Origin: Flavobacteriaceae bacterium UBA1903
GTDB lineage: Bacteria > Bacteroidota > Bacteroidia > Flavobacteriales > Flavobacteriaceae
Direction: 5' to 3'
DNA: 64,000 bases
NCBI GenBank assembly: GCA_002337605.1
Contig: DDGL01000002.1
Coordinates: forward strand, 89,190 to 153,189
Both the position numbers and the translations under genes were made by a program. Shown here in pieces: positions 54,238 through 63,219 of the stretch (position 1 is its first letter; every line of letters starts with the position of its first letter). The notes under the pieces are model-generated. The model was given only the letters and a program-made list of their open reading frames with translations, did not search any database and was not told the origin of the DNA.

Positions 54238-55881
54238 GTGGATATTAACTTCAACAAAAACGAAGATCATAATAAATTAGCCGTTTCAGAATTACGCAAA
54301 AAGTTGGCTCAGGTAAAATTGGGCGGAGGCGAAAAACGTATCGAAAAACATCACGCCAAAGGTAAAATGACTGCCCGGGAGCGTATTACATACCTACTGG
54401 ACGCTAAAAAACCCAGTGTAGAAATTGGTGCTTTTGCAGGAGACGGGATGTACGAAGAGCACGGGGGTTGCCCTAGTGGTGGTGTGGTGGTAAAGATAGG
54501 CTATGTTCAAGGCAAACAATGTATTGTCGTGGCAAACGATGCTACTGTAAAAGCAGGAGCCTGGTTCCCCATAACAGGAAAAAAGAATCTTCGTGCACAG
54601 GAAATTTCCATTGAAAACAAATTACCTATCATCTATCTGGTAGACAGTGCAGGGGTGTATCTGCCCATGCAGGACGAGATCTTTCCGGACAAAGAACATT
54701 TCGGGCGTATTTTCAGAAACAATGCTGTTATGAGCAGTATGGGAATCACACAAATAGCAGCCGTAATGGGAAGCTGTGTTGCCGGGGGTGCTTACCTCCC
54801 CATTATGAGTGATGAAGCGTTAATTGTTGATAAAACTGGAAGTATCTTTTTGGCTGGTAGCTATCTCGTAAAAGCAGCCATAGGTGAAAGTATTGACAAC
54901 GAAACCTTGGGGGGTGCTACAACCCACTGCGAAGTAAGTGGTGTTACCGACTATAAGGCCAAAGACGATAAAGATGCTTTGGATAAAATAAAAAATATCA
55001 TCTCTAAAATTGGTGATTATGATAAAGCTGGCTTTAATAGAGTTGGTGCTAAAAAGCCTATAGCAACACAAGAAGATATTTATGGAATCCTTCCAAAATC
55101 AAGAGCCGATCAATACGACATGCGGGAAATCATAACCCGTCTCGTAGACAACAGCGAGTTTGAGGAATACAAAGAAGGCTACGGGCAAACCATCCTAACA
55201 GGCTATGCCCGCATCGATGGCTGGGCAGTTGGTATTGTAGCCAACCAGCGAAAGTTAGTAAAGACCACAAAAGCAAAAACCAAACCAAGCGAAATGCAGT
55301 TTGGCGGTGTAATTTATAGTGACAGTGCAGATAAAGCCACAAGGTTTATTGCCAATTGCAATCAGAAGAAAATTCCATTGGTGTTTTTACAGGATGTGAC
55401 TGGCTTTATGGTAGGAAGCAAAAGTGAGCACGGAGGCATCATTAAAGACGGTGCCAAAATGGTAAACGCGGTGAGCAATAGCGTGGTGCCAAAATTCACA
55501 GTTGTAATCGGGAATAGTTATGGTGCAGGAAATTACGCCATGTGCGGAAAAGCATATGACCCAAGGTTAATCGTTGCCTGGCCAAGTGCAGAGCTTGCTG
55601 TTATGAGTGGAAATAGTGCCGCGAAAGTATTACTTCAAATTGAAACTGCTTCCTTAAAAAAGAAAGGTGAAACCATTACCCCTGAAGTAGAAAAAGAATT
55701 ATTTGATCGTATAAAAGCCAGATACGATAAACAAATATCCCCCTATTATGCCGCTTCCAGAATTTGGACCGATGCGGTAATTGACCCTTTGGAAACTAGA
55801 AAGTGGATCAGTATGGGAATTGAAGCTGCTGACCATGCGCCTATTGAGAAGCCTTTTAACTTAGGGGTAATTCAGGTGTAA
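54238..55881 (+). CDS. acyl-CoA carboxylase, carboxyltransferase (beta) subunit
   Basis: 547 residues from the GTG at 54238, giving MDINFNKNEDHNKL, the usual start in flavobacteria. An upstream in-frame TTG at 54211 is inside a promoter-like stretch. Family marks: HHAKGKMTARERITYLLD, the two glycine-rich acyl-CoA/biotin sites (AAVMGSCVAGGAYLPIMSD, GNSYGAGNYAMCGKAYDP) and SPYYAASRIWTDAVIDPLETR. It moves CO2 from biotin to an acyl-CoA; the C-terminus resembles methylcrotonyl-CoA or propionyl-CoA carboxylases. The biotin carboxylase subunit is not in the window. Confidence 0.93.
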   Translation: MDINFNKNEDHNKLAVSELRKKLAQVKLGGGEKRIEKHHAKGKMTARERITYLLDAKKPSVEIGAFAGDGMYEEHGGCPSGGVVVKIGYVQGKQCIVVANDATVKAGAWFPITGKKNLRAQEISIENKLPIIYLVDSAGVYLPMQDEIFPDKEHFGRIFRNNAVMSSMGITQIAAVMGSCVAGGAYLPIMSDEALIVDKTGSIFLAGSYLVKAAIGESIDNETLGGATTHCEVSGVTDYKAKDDKDALDKIKNIISKIGDYDKAGFNRVGAKKPIATQEDIYGILPKSRADQYDMREIITRLVDNSEFEEYKEGYGQTILTGYARIDGWAVGIVANQRKLVKTTKAKTKPSEMQFGGVIYSDSADKATRFIANCNQKKIPLVFLQDVTGFMVGSKSEHGGIIKDGAKMVNAVSNSVVPKFTVVIGNSYGAGNYAMCGKAYDPRLIVAWPSAELAVMSGNSAAKVLLQIETASLKKKGETITPEVEKELFDRIKARYDKQISPYYAASRIWTDAVIDPLETRKWISMGIEAADHAPIEKPFNLGVIQV

Positions 55882-55883
55882 GG

Positions 55884-55912
55884 CTTGAGGTGTGGGGTGT
55901 GAGGAATTAGGA
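55884..55912. repeat. degenerate heptamer array after the carboxylase stop
   Basis: GGCTTGA, GGTGTGG, GGTGTGA, GGAATTA, then GG follow the stop. Purine-rich strand is the coding strand. Confidence 0.5.
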
Positions 55913-56003
55913 AAAATAAGATTCACCCTCTTACAAGGTGAGATTTTGATAGTATGCTAAAAATGAGTACCTTGTGTAGGTTCAACAAATACATTTTTTA
56001 GCC

Positions 56004-56426
56004 ATGGGAACTATAAAATCTTTAAATAAATGGGCTAATAAAAACAGTTATTACCCCATCGACTTACTTCGCGTAGCACTAGGAATCCTCCTGTTCTATC
56101 AGGGTGTTTACTTTATGTCTAACTTACCAATTCTTTTAGAGCTGTACGAGCCCATTAAGCCGCTCATAGGCGATGTGCTATTAGTACATTATATTGCGCC
56201 TGCACATTTTGTAGGTGGATTTTTAATTGTTTTTGGGCTATTGACCCGCTGGGCCATTATTGCACAGTTGCCCATCCTCGTTGGCGCAGTACTTATTAAT
56301 TTTGTGGGAACTATGAATACGAATAATTTTATTCTTGCCCTCGTGGTTTTACTCGTATGTGTTTTCTTTTTGTTTTACGGCTCCGGGAAACATTCGGTAG
56401 ACAAGTATTTAAAAATGCAGCAATAA
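56004..56426 (+). CDS. DoxX family membrane protein
   Basis: 140 residues with four membrane segments (about 20-42, 63-82, 84-108, 112-130): LRVALGILLFYQGVYFM, FVGGFLIVFGLLTRWA and LALVVLLVCVFFLFYGSG. DoxX-like proteins take part in redox balance in some bacteria; function here unknown. The M24 peptidase gene converges with no gap. Confidence 0.88.
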   Translation: MGTIKSLNKWANKNSYYPIDLLRVALGILLFYQGVYFMSNLPILLELYEPIKPLIGDVLLVHYIAPAHFVGGFLIVFGLLTRWAIIAQLPILVGAVLINFVGTMNTNNFILALVVLLVCVFFLFYGSGKHSVDKYLKMQQ

Positions 56427-57743
56427 TTAAAATGCTTTAATAGCTTCCTGCCTTCCATTCACATACCGAAACCCTTTGGGACCCCAAAACCCTGCTTCTT
56501 CGAGCATGATACGTATGTCCTTATCCCATTCTTTAATGTATTTGGTATTATTTAATTCTATAGCATATACCGTATTTTCATGCAGCGGATAATCACCATT
56601 TACGGGAACGCCATCCTGGCTGTCCCACATACCCAAGGTTGTTCCAGAACTATGCCCGTAGGTTCCTAAAGGGTGTGTATAAATGGAGGGACGCAACCCT
56701 TCAGCTTTTCCTTCGGCCAGAGATTTTAAAAGAATTTCATTTCCTGTTTTTCCTGTTTCAAAAGTATCGGTAAAAATATCCTGTACACGGTTTCCGGTTT
56801 CAAAAGCTTCCGCTAAAAAATCGGGTACTTTGGTTTCACCCTCCTTTAAGACATAAGCGTGTTGCTGGCAATCTGTGTTTAAGGTAATGTAGGTAATTCC
56901 GAAGTCGCAATGCAGCAGATCTCCGGGTAAGATCACCTCATCCCTCTTTGCTTTACTGAAAGATTCAATATGACTTTTTAGTGCTTCGTTGCTTCGTTGT
57001 ACATCTATGGTAGGATGAAACCATGTTTCTAACCCCATATCGGTTACTTTCTGGCGCATCCACCACACTACATCGTCGGTTGTAGTTTTTCCCGGAGTGA
57101 TGACTTTTCTGGAAAAAGCTTCGTCAATAATATTGTGTGTTACTTTTACTAAGGTATTGTAGAGCTCCATTTCTTTTTCGGTTCGGGTTTCGATCCAGGC
57201 AATAGCCAGTTTTTCTGCTGAAACAATTTTAGACTCTAAATACCCCGGAAGTGCTTCTTTTAATTCCTCAAAATCGGTGTGCACCAACCCATCTGCAATC
57301 CCGAAATGTTTGCTGTAATTCACGGCAATTTTATCTGGATTCCGTTCCTGAATTATTTCTACCAAACGTTGCCATTGGTCTGGTTGCTGCTCCTTATCCC
57401 AGGCGCTTTGAATATTTTCTCCTACATCGTACCGAGCTACAGCAAGTTTCTCGATCGTATTTTTTTCTTTATCCCGATAAAATACCAAGATCGTTCTTCT
57501 GCGAGCATTAAGCCACCTTGCAGGAAGCATAGTGCGCATTACGGGGTCTTCGTTGTATTCTCGTGAAATGACGAGCCACATATCAATATTGGTATCGTCC
57601 ATTAATTTTGGAAGCAGGTTGTTGAAACGATCTGCTAAAATTTCATCCCGCATGGTGGCGCGGTCCCATTCAGAAAGGATCTGGGCATTTCCAAAGAAAC
57701 TTACAGCAACAAGAAATAGTGTGAGAAGGAATTGTTTTTTCAT
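56427..57743 (-). CDS. M24 family metallopeptidase (aminopeptidase P-like)
   Basis: 438 residues with a signal peptide ending at about FFGNAQ. The N-terminal creatinase-like domain (about 35-180) is followed by the pita-bread domain (about 200-430): LLHCDFGITYITLNTDCQQ gives the metal Asp residues, HPLGTYGHSSG the His, and YAIELNNTKYIKEW one Glu. The metal site is somewhat unusual for classical aminopeptidase P, so the exact peptide specificity is open. Confidence 0.88.
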   Translation of the reverse strand: MKKQFLLTLFLVAVSFFGNAQILSEWDRATMRDEILADRFNNLLPKLMDDTNIDMWLVISREYNEDPVMRTMLPARWLNARRRTILVFYRDKEKNTIEKLAVARYDVGENIQSAWDKEQQPDQWQRLVEIIQERNPDKIAVNYSKHFGIADGLVHTDFEELKEALPGYLESKIVSAEKLAIAWIETRTEKEMELYNTLVKVTHNIIDEAFSRKVITPGKTTTDDVVWWMRQKVTDMGLETWFHPTIDVQRSNEALKSHIESFSKAKRDEVILPGDLLHCDFGITYITLNTDCQQHAYVLKEGETKVPDFLAEAFETGNRVQDIFTDTFETGKTGNEILLKSLAEGKAEGLRPSIYTHPLGTYGHSSGTTLGMWDSQDGVPVNGDYPLHENTVYAIELNNTKYIKEWDKDIRIMLEEAGFWGPKGFRYVNGRQEAIKAF

Positions 57744-57783
57744 AGTTTAAAAATTTCAACTAAAATTACAACAACCATTTCAA

Positions 57784-57878
57784 TTAAAAAAGGAGTTCCA
57801 TCTCTGAAACTCCTTTTACCAACAACCTCAACTTTTCCTCCTCCGTGAGGGTGTTCCTTTAAGATTTATAAGCACAGC
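57784..57878 (-). ncRNA. candidate small RNA upstream of dapD
   Basis: On the minus strand TATATTTACG (a TAnnTTTG-like box) at about 57887-57878 is followed by about 95 bases and a strong terminator hairpin (AAAAGGAGTT at 57817-57808 and AACTCCTTTT at 57797-57788, then more T). The middle holds CCCTCACGGAGG, which can form a small stem. No open frame is seen in it. Whether it is transcribed is not known. Confidence 0.45.
57788..57817 (-). terminator. terminator of the candidate small RNA
   Basis: AAAAGGAGTT pairs exactly with AACTCCTTTT across a 10-base loop, with a T-run after the second arm on the minus strand. Confidence 0.75.
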
Positions 57879-58049
57879 GTAAATATAAAACCTAAAATAT
57901 GTATCCTAAACGCAGAATGAGCCAATACTACTTTTGATTGAGGGAAGTATGATTTTTTGTTTCATTTACCTCTGGAAGGACATAAGCGCACTCCTTATAT
58001 TATGTATCTTTACATTTCTAGAATTGAAACTTTTTTTTACACGAATACA

Positions 58050-58865
58050 ATGACTGAACTCCAAAAAACCATAGAAACCGCCTGGGACGATCGCTCCCTT
58101 TTAACCAACCCCGAAACCATTGCCGCCATTAGAGAAGTGGTACGTCTATGTGACGAAGGACAGTTACGTTGCGCCCAACCTACTGCCAACGGATGGCAGG
58201 TGAACGAATGGGTGAAAAAAGCGGTAGTACTCTATTTTCCAATCCAGAAAATGGAAACTATGGAAGCAGGTATTTTTGAATACCATGATAAAATACCACT
58301 AAAACGTGGCTACGAAGCAAAAGGAATTAGAGTTGTTCCTCACGCCGTATCACGTCACGGAGCCTACATTAGCAAAGGCGTTATTATGATGCCCAGCTAC
58401 GTAAATATTGGCGCTTATGTAGACGAAGGCACTATGGTAGACACCTGGGCCACTGTAGGAAGCTGTGCCCAGATTGGTAAAAATGTTCATTTAAGTGGTG
58501 GCGTAGGGATTGGCGGCGTTTTAGAACCCTTACAAGCTGCTCCCGTAATTATTGAAGACAATGCGTTTATTGGCTCCAGAAGTATCGTGGTAGAAGGAGT
58601 TCGTGTAGAAAAAGAAGCCGTACTTGGTGCCAATGTAGTACTAACAGCTTCTACAAAAATTATAGATGTTACAGGTGATGCTCCAAAAGAAATGAAAGGG
58701 TTGGTACCTGCAAGATCTGTTGTAATTCCTGGTAGCTATACCAAAAAATTCCCTGCGGGTGAGTTTCAGGTAAGTTGTGCTCTTATTATTGGAGAGCGCA
58801 AAGAAAGCACGAATAAAAAGACATCGCTAAATGATGCACTTAGGGAATATGATGTAGCGGTATAG
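58050..58865 (+). CDS. dapD: 2,3,4,5-tetrahydropyridine-2,6-dicarboxylate N-succinyltransferase
   Basis: 271 residues from the ATG at 58050 (MTELQKTIETAWDDRS), matching the usual length; upstream in-frame starts would add unlike residues. Left-handed beta-helix enzyme: VVPHAVSRHGAYISKGVIM, NIGAYVDEGTMVDTWATVG, HLSGGVGIGGVLEPLQAAP and NAFIGSRSIVVEG. It succinylates tetrahydrodipicolinate in lysine and diaminopimelate synthesis. dapD stands alone here. Confidence 0.97.
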   Translation: MTELQKTIETAWDDRSLLTNPETIAAIREVVRLCDEGQLRCAQPTANGWQVNEWVKKAVVLYFPIQKMETMEAGIFEYHDKIPLKRGYEAKGIRVVPHAVSRHGAYISKGVIMMPSYVNIGAYVDEGTMVDTWATVGSCAQIGKNVHLSGGVGIGGVLEPLQAAPVIIEDNAFIGSRSIVVEGVRVEKEAVLGANVVLTASTKIIDVTGDAPKEMKGLVPARSVVIPGSYTKKFPAGEFQVSCALIIGERKESTNKKTSLNDALREYDVAV

Positions 58866-58948
58866 TTAATAGTCGGTAGCTGTGAGTGGTGCGTAAAATT
58901 AAAAAGCTACGAATAACTACTGAATCCTGCGTACTGACTTACTGAATA

Positions 58949-59695
58949 CTACTTTCTCCTTCTTCGCAACTTTTTACTATTCACTTTTTTCTGAAATGCT
59001 CTGCTGTACCTGGTCATCAACGCATGGGTTTCGGATTCAGGTTTATTATAGAGCGACGCATATTCTTTTGCCATAATGTTTATCATGGTTTTAGAGAGCC
59101 ATAATCTTCTGAAGTTATGCATCCGTTTTTTGAAATCCATTGGCTCAAATCGCATTCTGTTCAAATCGATTAAATAGAACTCATACACCCCATTTCCTAC
59201 ATCGTTTATAAGCGTATTCCCTGGCGAATGATCCAGAAAATTGATTTCCTTTTCGTGTAAGTTGAACGTAAAAACCGCCATTTGCCGGAGTATTTCAGCA
59301 CGATCAGGCCATTTGGGATTATGGTTCAACACCCTGAAATCGAAATCGTAATCTACATGTTCAGAAATGTAATAGCTTTCTTTTAATCCGCCGGAAAAAT
59401 GTTCAATATACCCTACGGGTAATGGCGTTTTAATATCCCTTTTAGTTAAGATTTCAGCATACTCAAAAGAGCGTTTTGCTTTGCTTTTCCGGATATATTG
59501 ATACACCAGGCTTTGAAATGCATTAGGCGTTTTAAACTTTTTAATGTTGTAAAACACACCTTCAATTTCAACCTTTTTTATCACATTGCGTTCACCTTTT
59601 GTTACATAGTCGCCCGTAGTTTCAAAATTGGCAACAGCTTGCAACATTGCTGTTTCAATATGTTTATAATTTGTATGTATGTGGGTTCTTTTCAT
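58949..59695 (-). CDS. lipopolysaccharide kinase (Kdo/WaaP) family protein
   Basis: 248 residues from the ATG at 59695, which overlaps the stop of the upstream GT2 gene as ATGA, a sign of coupled translation. Kinase-like text: IKKFKTPNAFQSLVYQYI with the Lys, FLDHSPGNTLIND (catalytic Asp and Asn) and FYLIDLNRMRF. It is likely a lipopolysaccharide-core sugar kinase. The basic tail ends KKLRRRRK. Confidence 0.88.
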   Translation of the reverse strand: MKRTHIHTNYKHIETAMLQAVANFETTGDYVTKGERNVIKKVEIEGVFYNIKKFKTPNAFQSLVYQYIRKSKAKRSFEYAEILTKRDIKTPLPVGYIEHFSGGLKESYYISEHVDYDFDFRVLNHNPKWPDRAEILRQMAVFTFNLHEKEINFLDHSPGNTLINDVGNGVYEFYLIDLNRMRFEPMDFKKRMHNFRRLWLSKTMINIMAKEYASLYNKPESETHALMTRYSRAFQKKVNSKKLRRRRK

Positions 59696-60513
59696 TCCTC
59701 TTTTGTATCCAGCCCAAAAGGCGTCCACGTACTCTTAGTAGTTTTTGTCTGTTTTCTGATCTTGTTATTTTTCACAATCATTTCTTCCTTAACATACCCT
59801 TGCGCATGGTCTAAATGCATAGTCACCAAACTATACCTCGCCTGTACTGGCTTTATCCCTAAATTCATTAAACGCTCGCCCAGTTCCCTGTCTTCCCCAC
59901 CGTATTGCATTCGCTCGTCAAATCCGTTTACAGTTATAATATCCTTACGCCATCCGGAAGCGTTATTCCCATCCCACGTGGCTTTGGTAGGCGTGATCCA
60001 ATTTAAAAATGCTGCTTTTGCACCTGTTGCAGTGAGTTTGTTCAGTTTAAAACTTTTCTTCAATCCATGTTCCACCAACCAAGTTGCATCAAAACATTTT
60101 TTAGCGTGAATATCTTCTTCGGAAATTTTAGCTGAAAGTTCCTTTGGTAATTTATAATATCCTCCCGAAAGAAAACATCCTTTCTTTCGCATCTCCAGAT
60201 GTTTTTCGACCAAATCGAACCGAGGTATACAGTCGCCATCTGTAAAAATAAGATACGCGGCTTGGGTTGCCTTAATGGCTTTGTTCAGGATTTTGGTTTT
60301 CTGAAAGCCATCGTCTTCCTGCCAAACGTGTGTGATGTTCAACGTATTTTTCTGCTGAAATTTTTGAACTACCTGTCGGGTTGCTTCTGTAGAGCCATCG
60401 TCTGCAATGATAATATCAAACTCTTTGTACGTCTGCCCTTCAAACCCCCACAAGGCTTTTGTAAGCCACTCTGGCTGATTATACGTACTAATTATCACCG
60501 AAACAGAACTCAT
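59692..60513 (-). CDS. glycosyltransferase family 2
   Basis: 273 residues. SVIISTYNQPEWLTKAL, DIIIADDGSTEATRQ and FTDGDCIPR (DxD metal site) mark a GT-A type GT2. The late GGEDRELGERLMNLGI and LDHAQGY motif are shared with the paralogue at 62312-63145. Probably adds a sugar to the lipopolysaccharide core. The 4-bp overlap with the kinase gene links them in one transcript. Confidence 0.93.
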   Translation of the reverse strand: MSSVSVIISTYNQPEWLTKALWGFEGQTYKEFDIIIADDGSTEATRQVVQKFQQKNTLNITHVWQEDDGFQKTKILNKAIKATQAAYLIFTDGDCIPRFDLVEKHLEMRKKGCFLSGGYYKLPKELSAKISEEDIHAKKCFDATWLVEHGLKKSFKLNKLTATGAKAAFLNWITPTKATWDGNNASGWRKDIITVNGFDERMQYGGEDRELGERLMNLGIKPVQARYSLVTMHLDHAQGYVKEEMIVKNNKIRKQTKTTKSTWTPFGLDTKEE

Positions 60514-60551
60514 GGTTTAAAAAAAATAAATACCTTGCGAAGGTACTCTTT

Positions 60552-61613
60552 ATGAAACAAATTCTTGTTATACAGAACAAACGAATTGGCGACGTGCTCA
60601 TTAGCTCTGTGCTTGCCAACAACCTAAAAAAACGCTTCCCGGAAAGTACCATCACCTATCTTGTCTATCCCTATACTGCTGGAGTTTTAGAAAACAATCC
60701 CCACATAGATCGCATTTGGAGCGTAGATGAAAAGTGGCTCAAAAAATTACCCAATTTACTTAAAATGATTGCGCGCGTACGACGGAAGAAATTCGATATT
60801 ATTCTTGATCCGTATGCAAAATTACAAAGCAGGCTCATGTGCTATTTCTCGGGAGCCGAATACCGCATTGGTTTTAAAAGACCTGGTAAAAAATTAAAGC
60901 TTCCCTTCTACTCACATCCCGTTCATTTTATACCAAAAAAGACTCAGTTTTGCGGTAAAGCCATTGAAAACAGACTTAATTTACTCAATGCTGTCTTTCC
61001 AATGCAGGATATGGACGACACCCCAAAAATTTTTATTACCGAAGAAGAGGCACAGTATGACAGAATTTCTCACCTCAAAAAACCAGTCATTATGCTGGGC
61101 GTTTTGGGAAGTACCCCACAAAAATCGATGCCATACGCATACATTGCAAAGCTGATAGATTACATTACCAAAAACTACAAAGCATCTCTCCTGTTTAATT
61201 ATGCCCCCTATCAAAAAACAGAAGCGGAAACTATTTATAATTTGTGTGAACACAAAGAGCAAATTCACTTAGACATCTACGAAGACAGTATTCGGGGGTT
61301 TATTGCTTTAATGAACAAATGCGACCTGCTTATTTCTAATGAAGGGGGAAGCGTACACATTGCAAAAGCACTCGACAAACCCACCTTCACAATGTATTCT
61401 CCCTATATTGAAAAAGAAGACTGGAACAGTTTTGAAGATGGCAAAAAACATCAATCGGTTCATCTGTTAGATTTTAAGCCCGAATTATATAAAAGTTTCA
61501 CCCGCGAGGAACGGAAAGCCATTGAAGCAGATCCTTCTGAGTTATACCATGAATTAACGCCAGAACTGATTTTAACCTCGTTGAAACCTTATTTACAAAA
61601 CCATTTTAGCTAA
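60552..61613 (+). CDS. glycosyltransferase family 9 (heptosyltransferase-like)
   Basis: 353 residues, GT-B fold: ILVIQNKRIGDVLISSVLANN, YLVYPYTAGVLENNPHID, FDIILDPYAKLQS and the donor site CDLLISNEGGSVHIAKALDKP. Related enzymes transfer heptose in lipopolysaccharide core synthesis. Divergent from the GT2 gene by 38 bp, with a TACCTTG-type box in between. Confidence 0.93.
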   Translation: MKQILVIQNKRIGDVLISSVLANNLKKRFPESTITYLVYPYTAGVLENNPHIDRIWSVDEKWLKKLPNLLKMIARVRRKKFDIILDPYAKLQSRLMCYFSGAEYRIGFKRPGKKLKLPFYSHPVHFIPKKTQFCGKAIENRLNLLNAVFPMQDMDDTPKIFITEEEAQYDRISHLKKPVIMLGVLGSTPQKSMPYAYIAKLIDYITKNYKASLLFNYAPYQKTEAETIYNLCEHKEQIHLDIYEDSIRGFIALMNKCDLLISNEGGSVHIAKALDKPTFTMYSPYIEKEDWNSFEDGKKHQSVHLLDFKPELYKSFTREERKAIEADPSELYHELTPELILTSLKPYLQNHFS

Positions 61614-61624
61614 CTACTTTTGCT

Positions 61625-62206
61625 ATGAACATACTAGATAAATTTCACCATTGGCGCCGTCGCAGACGCTGGAACAAACAATATAAAAGCGGTCGCTGGA
61701 AAAGCCTGAAAAGCGATATTGAAGCAGATCGGTATTTAAAAATTAAAAAAGACTTACGGGCATTTGCACCTGAAAACCCAAGTATTCTGGACATTGGTTG
61801 TGGCGACGGTGTGCTAAATGAACGCTTAGGGGATTATCCTTTCTCTTATTCTCTGGGGGTCGATTTTTCTTCGGAATCTATCAAACAAGCACAAGAAAAA
61901 AACCTTCCCAATTCGGAGTTTGAACATTGTGACGTACTCCACTTTGTACCCAAAAGAACTTTTGATGCCATTGTTTTTAACGAATCCTTCTATTACATCC
62001 CGGATACCGAAAAGACAAGGGTATTACAGTTTTTACTGGATCACCTTTCAGCAGAAGGCGTACTTATTGTTTCCATTTTCCGAGAAGGTCCAGGGTGTTG
62101 GGAATACTTTAAAGAAAACCCGAAGCTTAAGGAACTGGATTTTGAGACTATAAAAACTTCTAAAGAAATGACGTATTGGAAGATCGGGGCGTATAGGAAG
62201 GTTTAG
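61625..62206 (+). CDS. class I SAM-dependent methyltransferase
   Basis: 193 residues. A basic N-terminus (HHWRRRRRWNKQYKSGRWK) leads to the SAM site SILDIGCGDGVLNERLG and then VDFSSESIKQAQE and DAIVFNESFYYIPD. It follows the GT9 gene by 11 bp and probably methylates a core sugar or another surface molecule. Confidence 0.93.
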   Translation: MNILDKFHHWRRRRRWNKQYKSGRWKSLKSDIEADRYLKIKKDLRAFAPENPSILDIGCGDGVLNERLGDYPFSYSLGVDFSSESIKQAQEKNLPNSEFEHCDVLHFVPKRTFDAIVFNESFYYIPDTEKTRVLQFLLDHLSAEGVLIVSIFREGPGCWEYFKENPKLKELDFETIKTSKEMTYWKIGAYRKV

Positions 62207-62311
62207 GACTTAGACGATGGAGTATGGAAAATAAATTATCTTCTCATCCTTATTCTTTTTGTGATTTTTTAATCTTGCTGAGTTTTCCTAACTATCCAAT
62301 GAGTCCATATT

Positions 62312-63145
62312 CTAGTTCCCCTTCTCCCCTTTTACAATCCCGTGTTCCGTCCATTTTTTATTTTCCTCTTTCACTTCTTTTCGTATTGCGAGGTTTCTAT
62401 CTAACGATTCCTTTGTTTTATACCCACGAGCGTGATCCAAATGCAGCACGATTGCTTTATGCCTGATCTGTTTTGGTTTTAGACCGTAATTTTCTAAACG
62501 TTCCCCTAGTTCCCGGTCGGGTCCGCCGTATTGCATACGCTCGTCGTAGCCGTTTATAGCGATTAAATCTTCTTTCCAGGCGCTGCTATTACAGTTGTTA
62601 AAACTTGCGTTGGTTGGGGTTATAAAATCCAGAAAAGTTGCCAGAGTGTTACCACTATTCAGTTTTAAAGCTTGTGTTCCTTTTAACTTGTCTTGCTTTT
62701 TTAACCAGGCAACACTAAAAGCATTTTCAGTTTTTATGGCTTCGTCGTCAATAATTTTACTGGTTTTCATAGGAAGTTTACAATAGCCTCCCGATAAAAA
62801 ATAGCCTTCTTCAGCATATTTTGCGTGCACTTCCACAAAATCTTTTCGGGGGATGCAATCACCATCAGTAAACAAAATATAGGGTTTATCGGCTTCGGTA
62901 ATGGCAATATTTAAGATCCGCTGACGCCGATACCCATCGTCCTCATGCCAGATATGACGCAAGGGCACGGGATAATCTGCTTTAAATGAATCTATCAATG
63001 CTTTTGTTTCAGGACGTGAACCGTCGTCTGCCACGAGCACTTCAAAGTTATTGTAGGTCTGGTATTTATAGCCTTCCAGGACTTTTTGCAACCATTCTTC
63101 TTTGTTGTAGGTACTTACAATTACGGTGATGCCAAGATTGTTCAA
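62312..63145 (-). CDS. glycosyltransferase family 2, TTG start
   Basis: 277 residues; the start codon is TTG at 63145 (LNNLGITVIVSTYNKEEW, read as Met). No ATG lies upstream in frame before the TACCTTTG box at 63170-63177. GT2 marks: VIVSTYN, VLVADDGSRPE, FTDGDCIPRKDF and PDRELGERLENYGLKP, with LHLDHARGY close to the same motif in the paralogue at 59692-60513. Likely a core sugar transferase. Confidence 0.9.
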   Translation of the reverse strand: MNNLGITVIVSTYNKEEWLQKVLEGYKYQTYNNFEVLVADDGSRPETKALIDSFKADYPVPLRHIWHEDDGYRRQRILNIAITEADKPYILFTDGDCIPRKDFVEVHAKYAEEGYFLSGGYCKLPMKTSKIIDDEAIKTENAFSVAWLKKQDKLKGTQALKLNSGNTLATFLDFITPTNASFNNCNSSAWKEDLIAINGYDERMQYGGPDRELGERLENYGLKPKQIRHKAIVLHLDHARGYKTKESLDRNLAIRKEVKEENKKWTEHGIVKGEKGN

Positions 63146-63169
63146 AATAGCTTTTTTTAAAGTAGATTA

Positions 63170-63177
63170 CAAAGGTA
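63170..63177 (-). promoter_or_regulatory. -7 box for the GT2 gene at 63145
   Basis: TACCTTTG on the minus strand, 24 bp before the TTG start. It supports the short leader and the TTG start. Confidence 0.6.
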
Positions 63178-63207
63178 CGAACTTTCCTAAGACCCTTTAA
63201 ATTTTGT

Positions 63208-63215
63208 TACCTTTG
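63208..63215 (+). promoter_or_regulatory. -7 box for the GT2 gene at 63220
   Basis: TACCTTTG ends only 4 bp before the GTG at 63220, so transcription would begin at or next to the start codon. Confidence 0.6.
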
Positions 63216-63219
63216 GGTC

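Larger units (their letters stand above)
57744..58049. other. divergent intergenic region with candidate small RNA
   Basis: A 306-bp spacer between the M24 peptidase (minus) and dapD (plus). It holds a promoter-like box, a G-rich block and a terminator hairpin on the minus strand, listed separately as a candidate ncRNA. The right part has a TATCTTTA box that may drive dapD. Confidence 0.5.
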
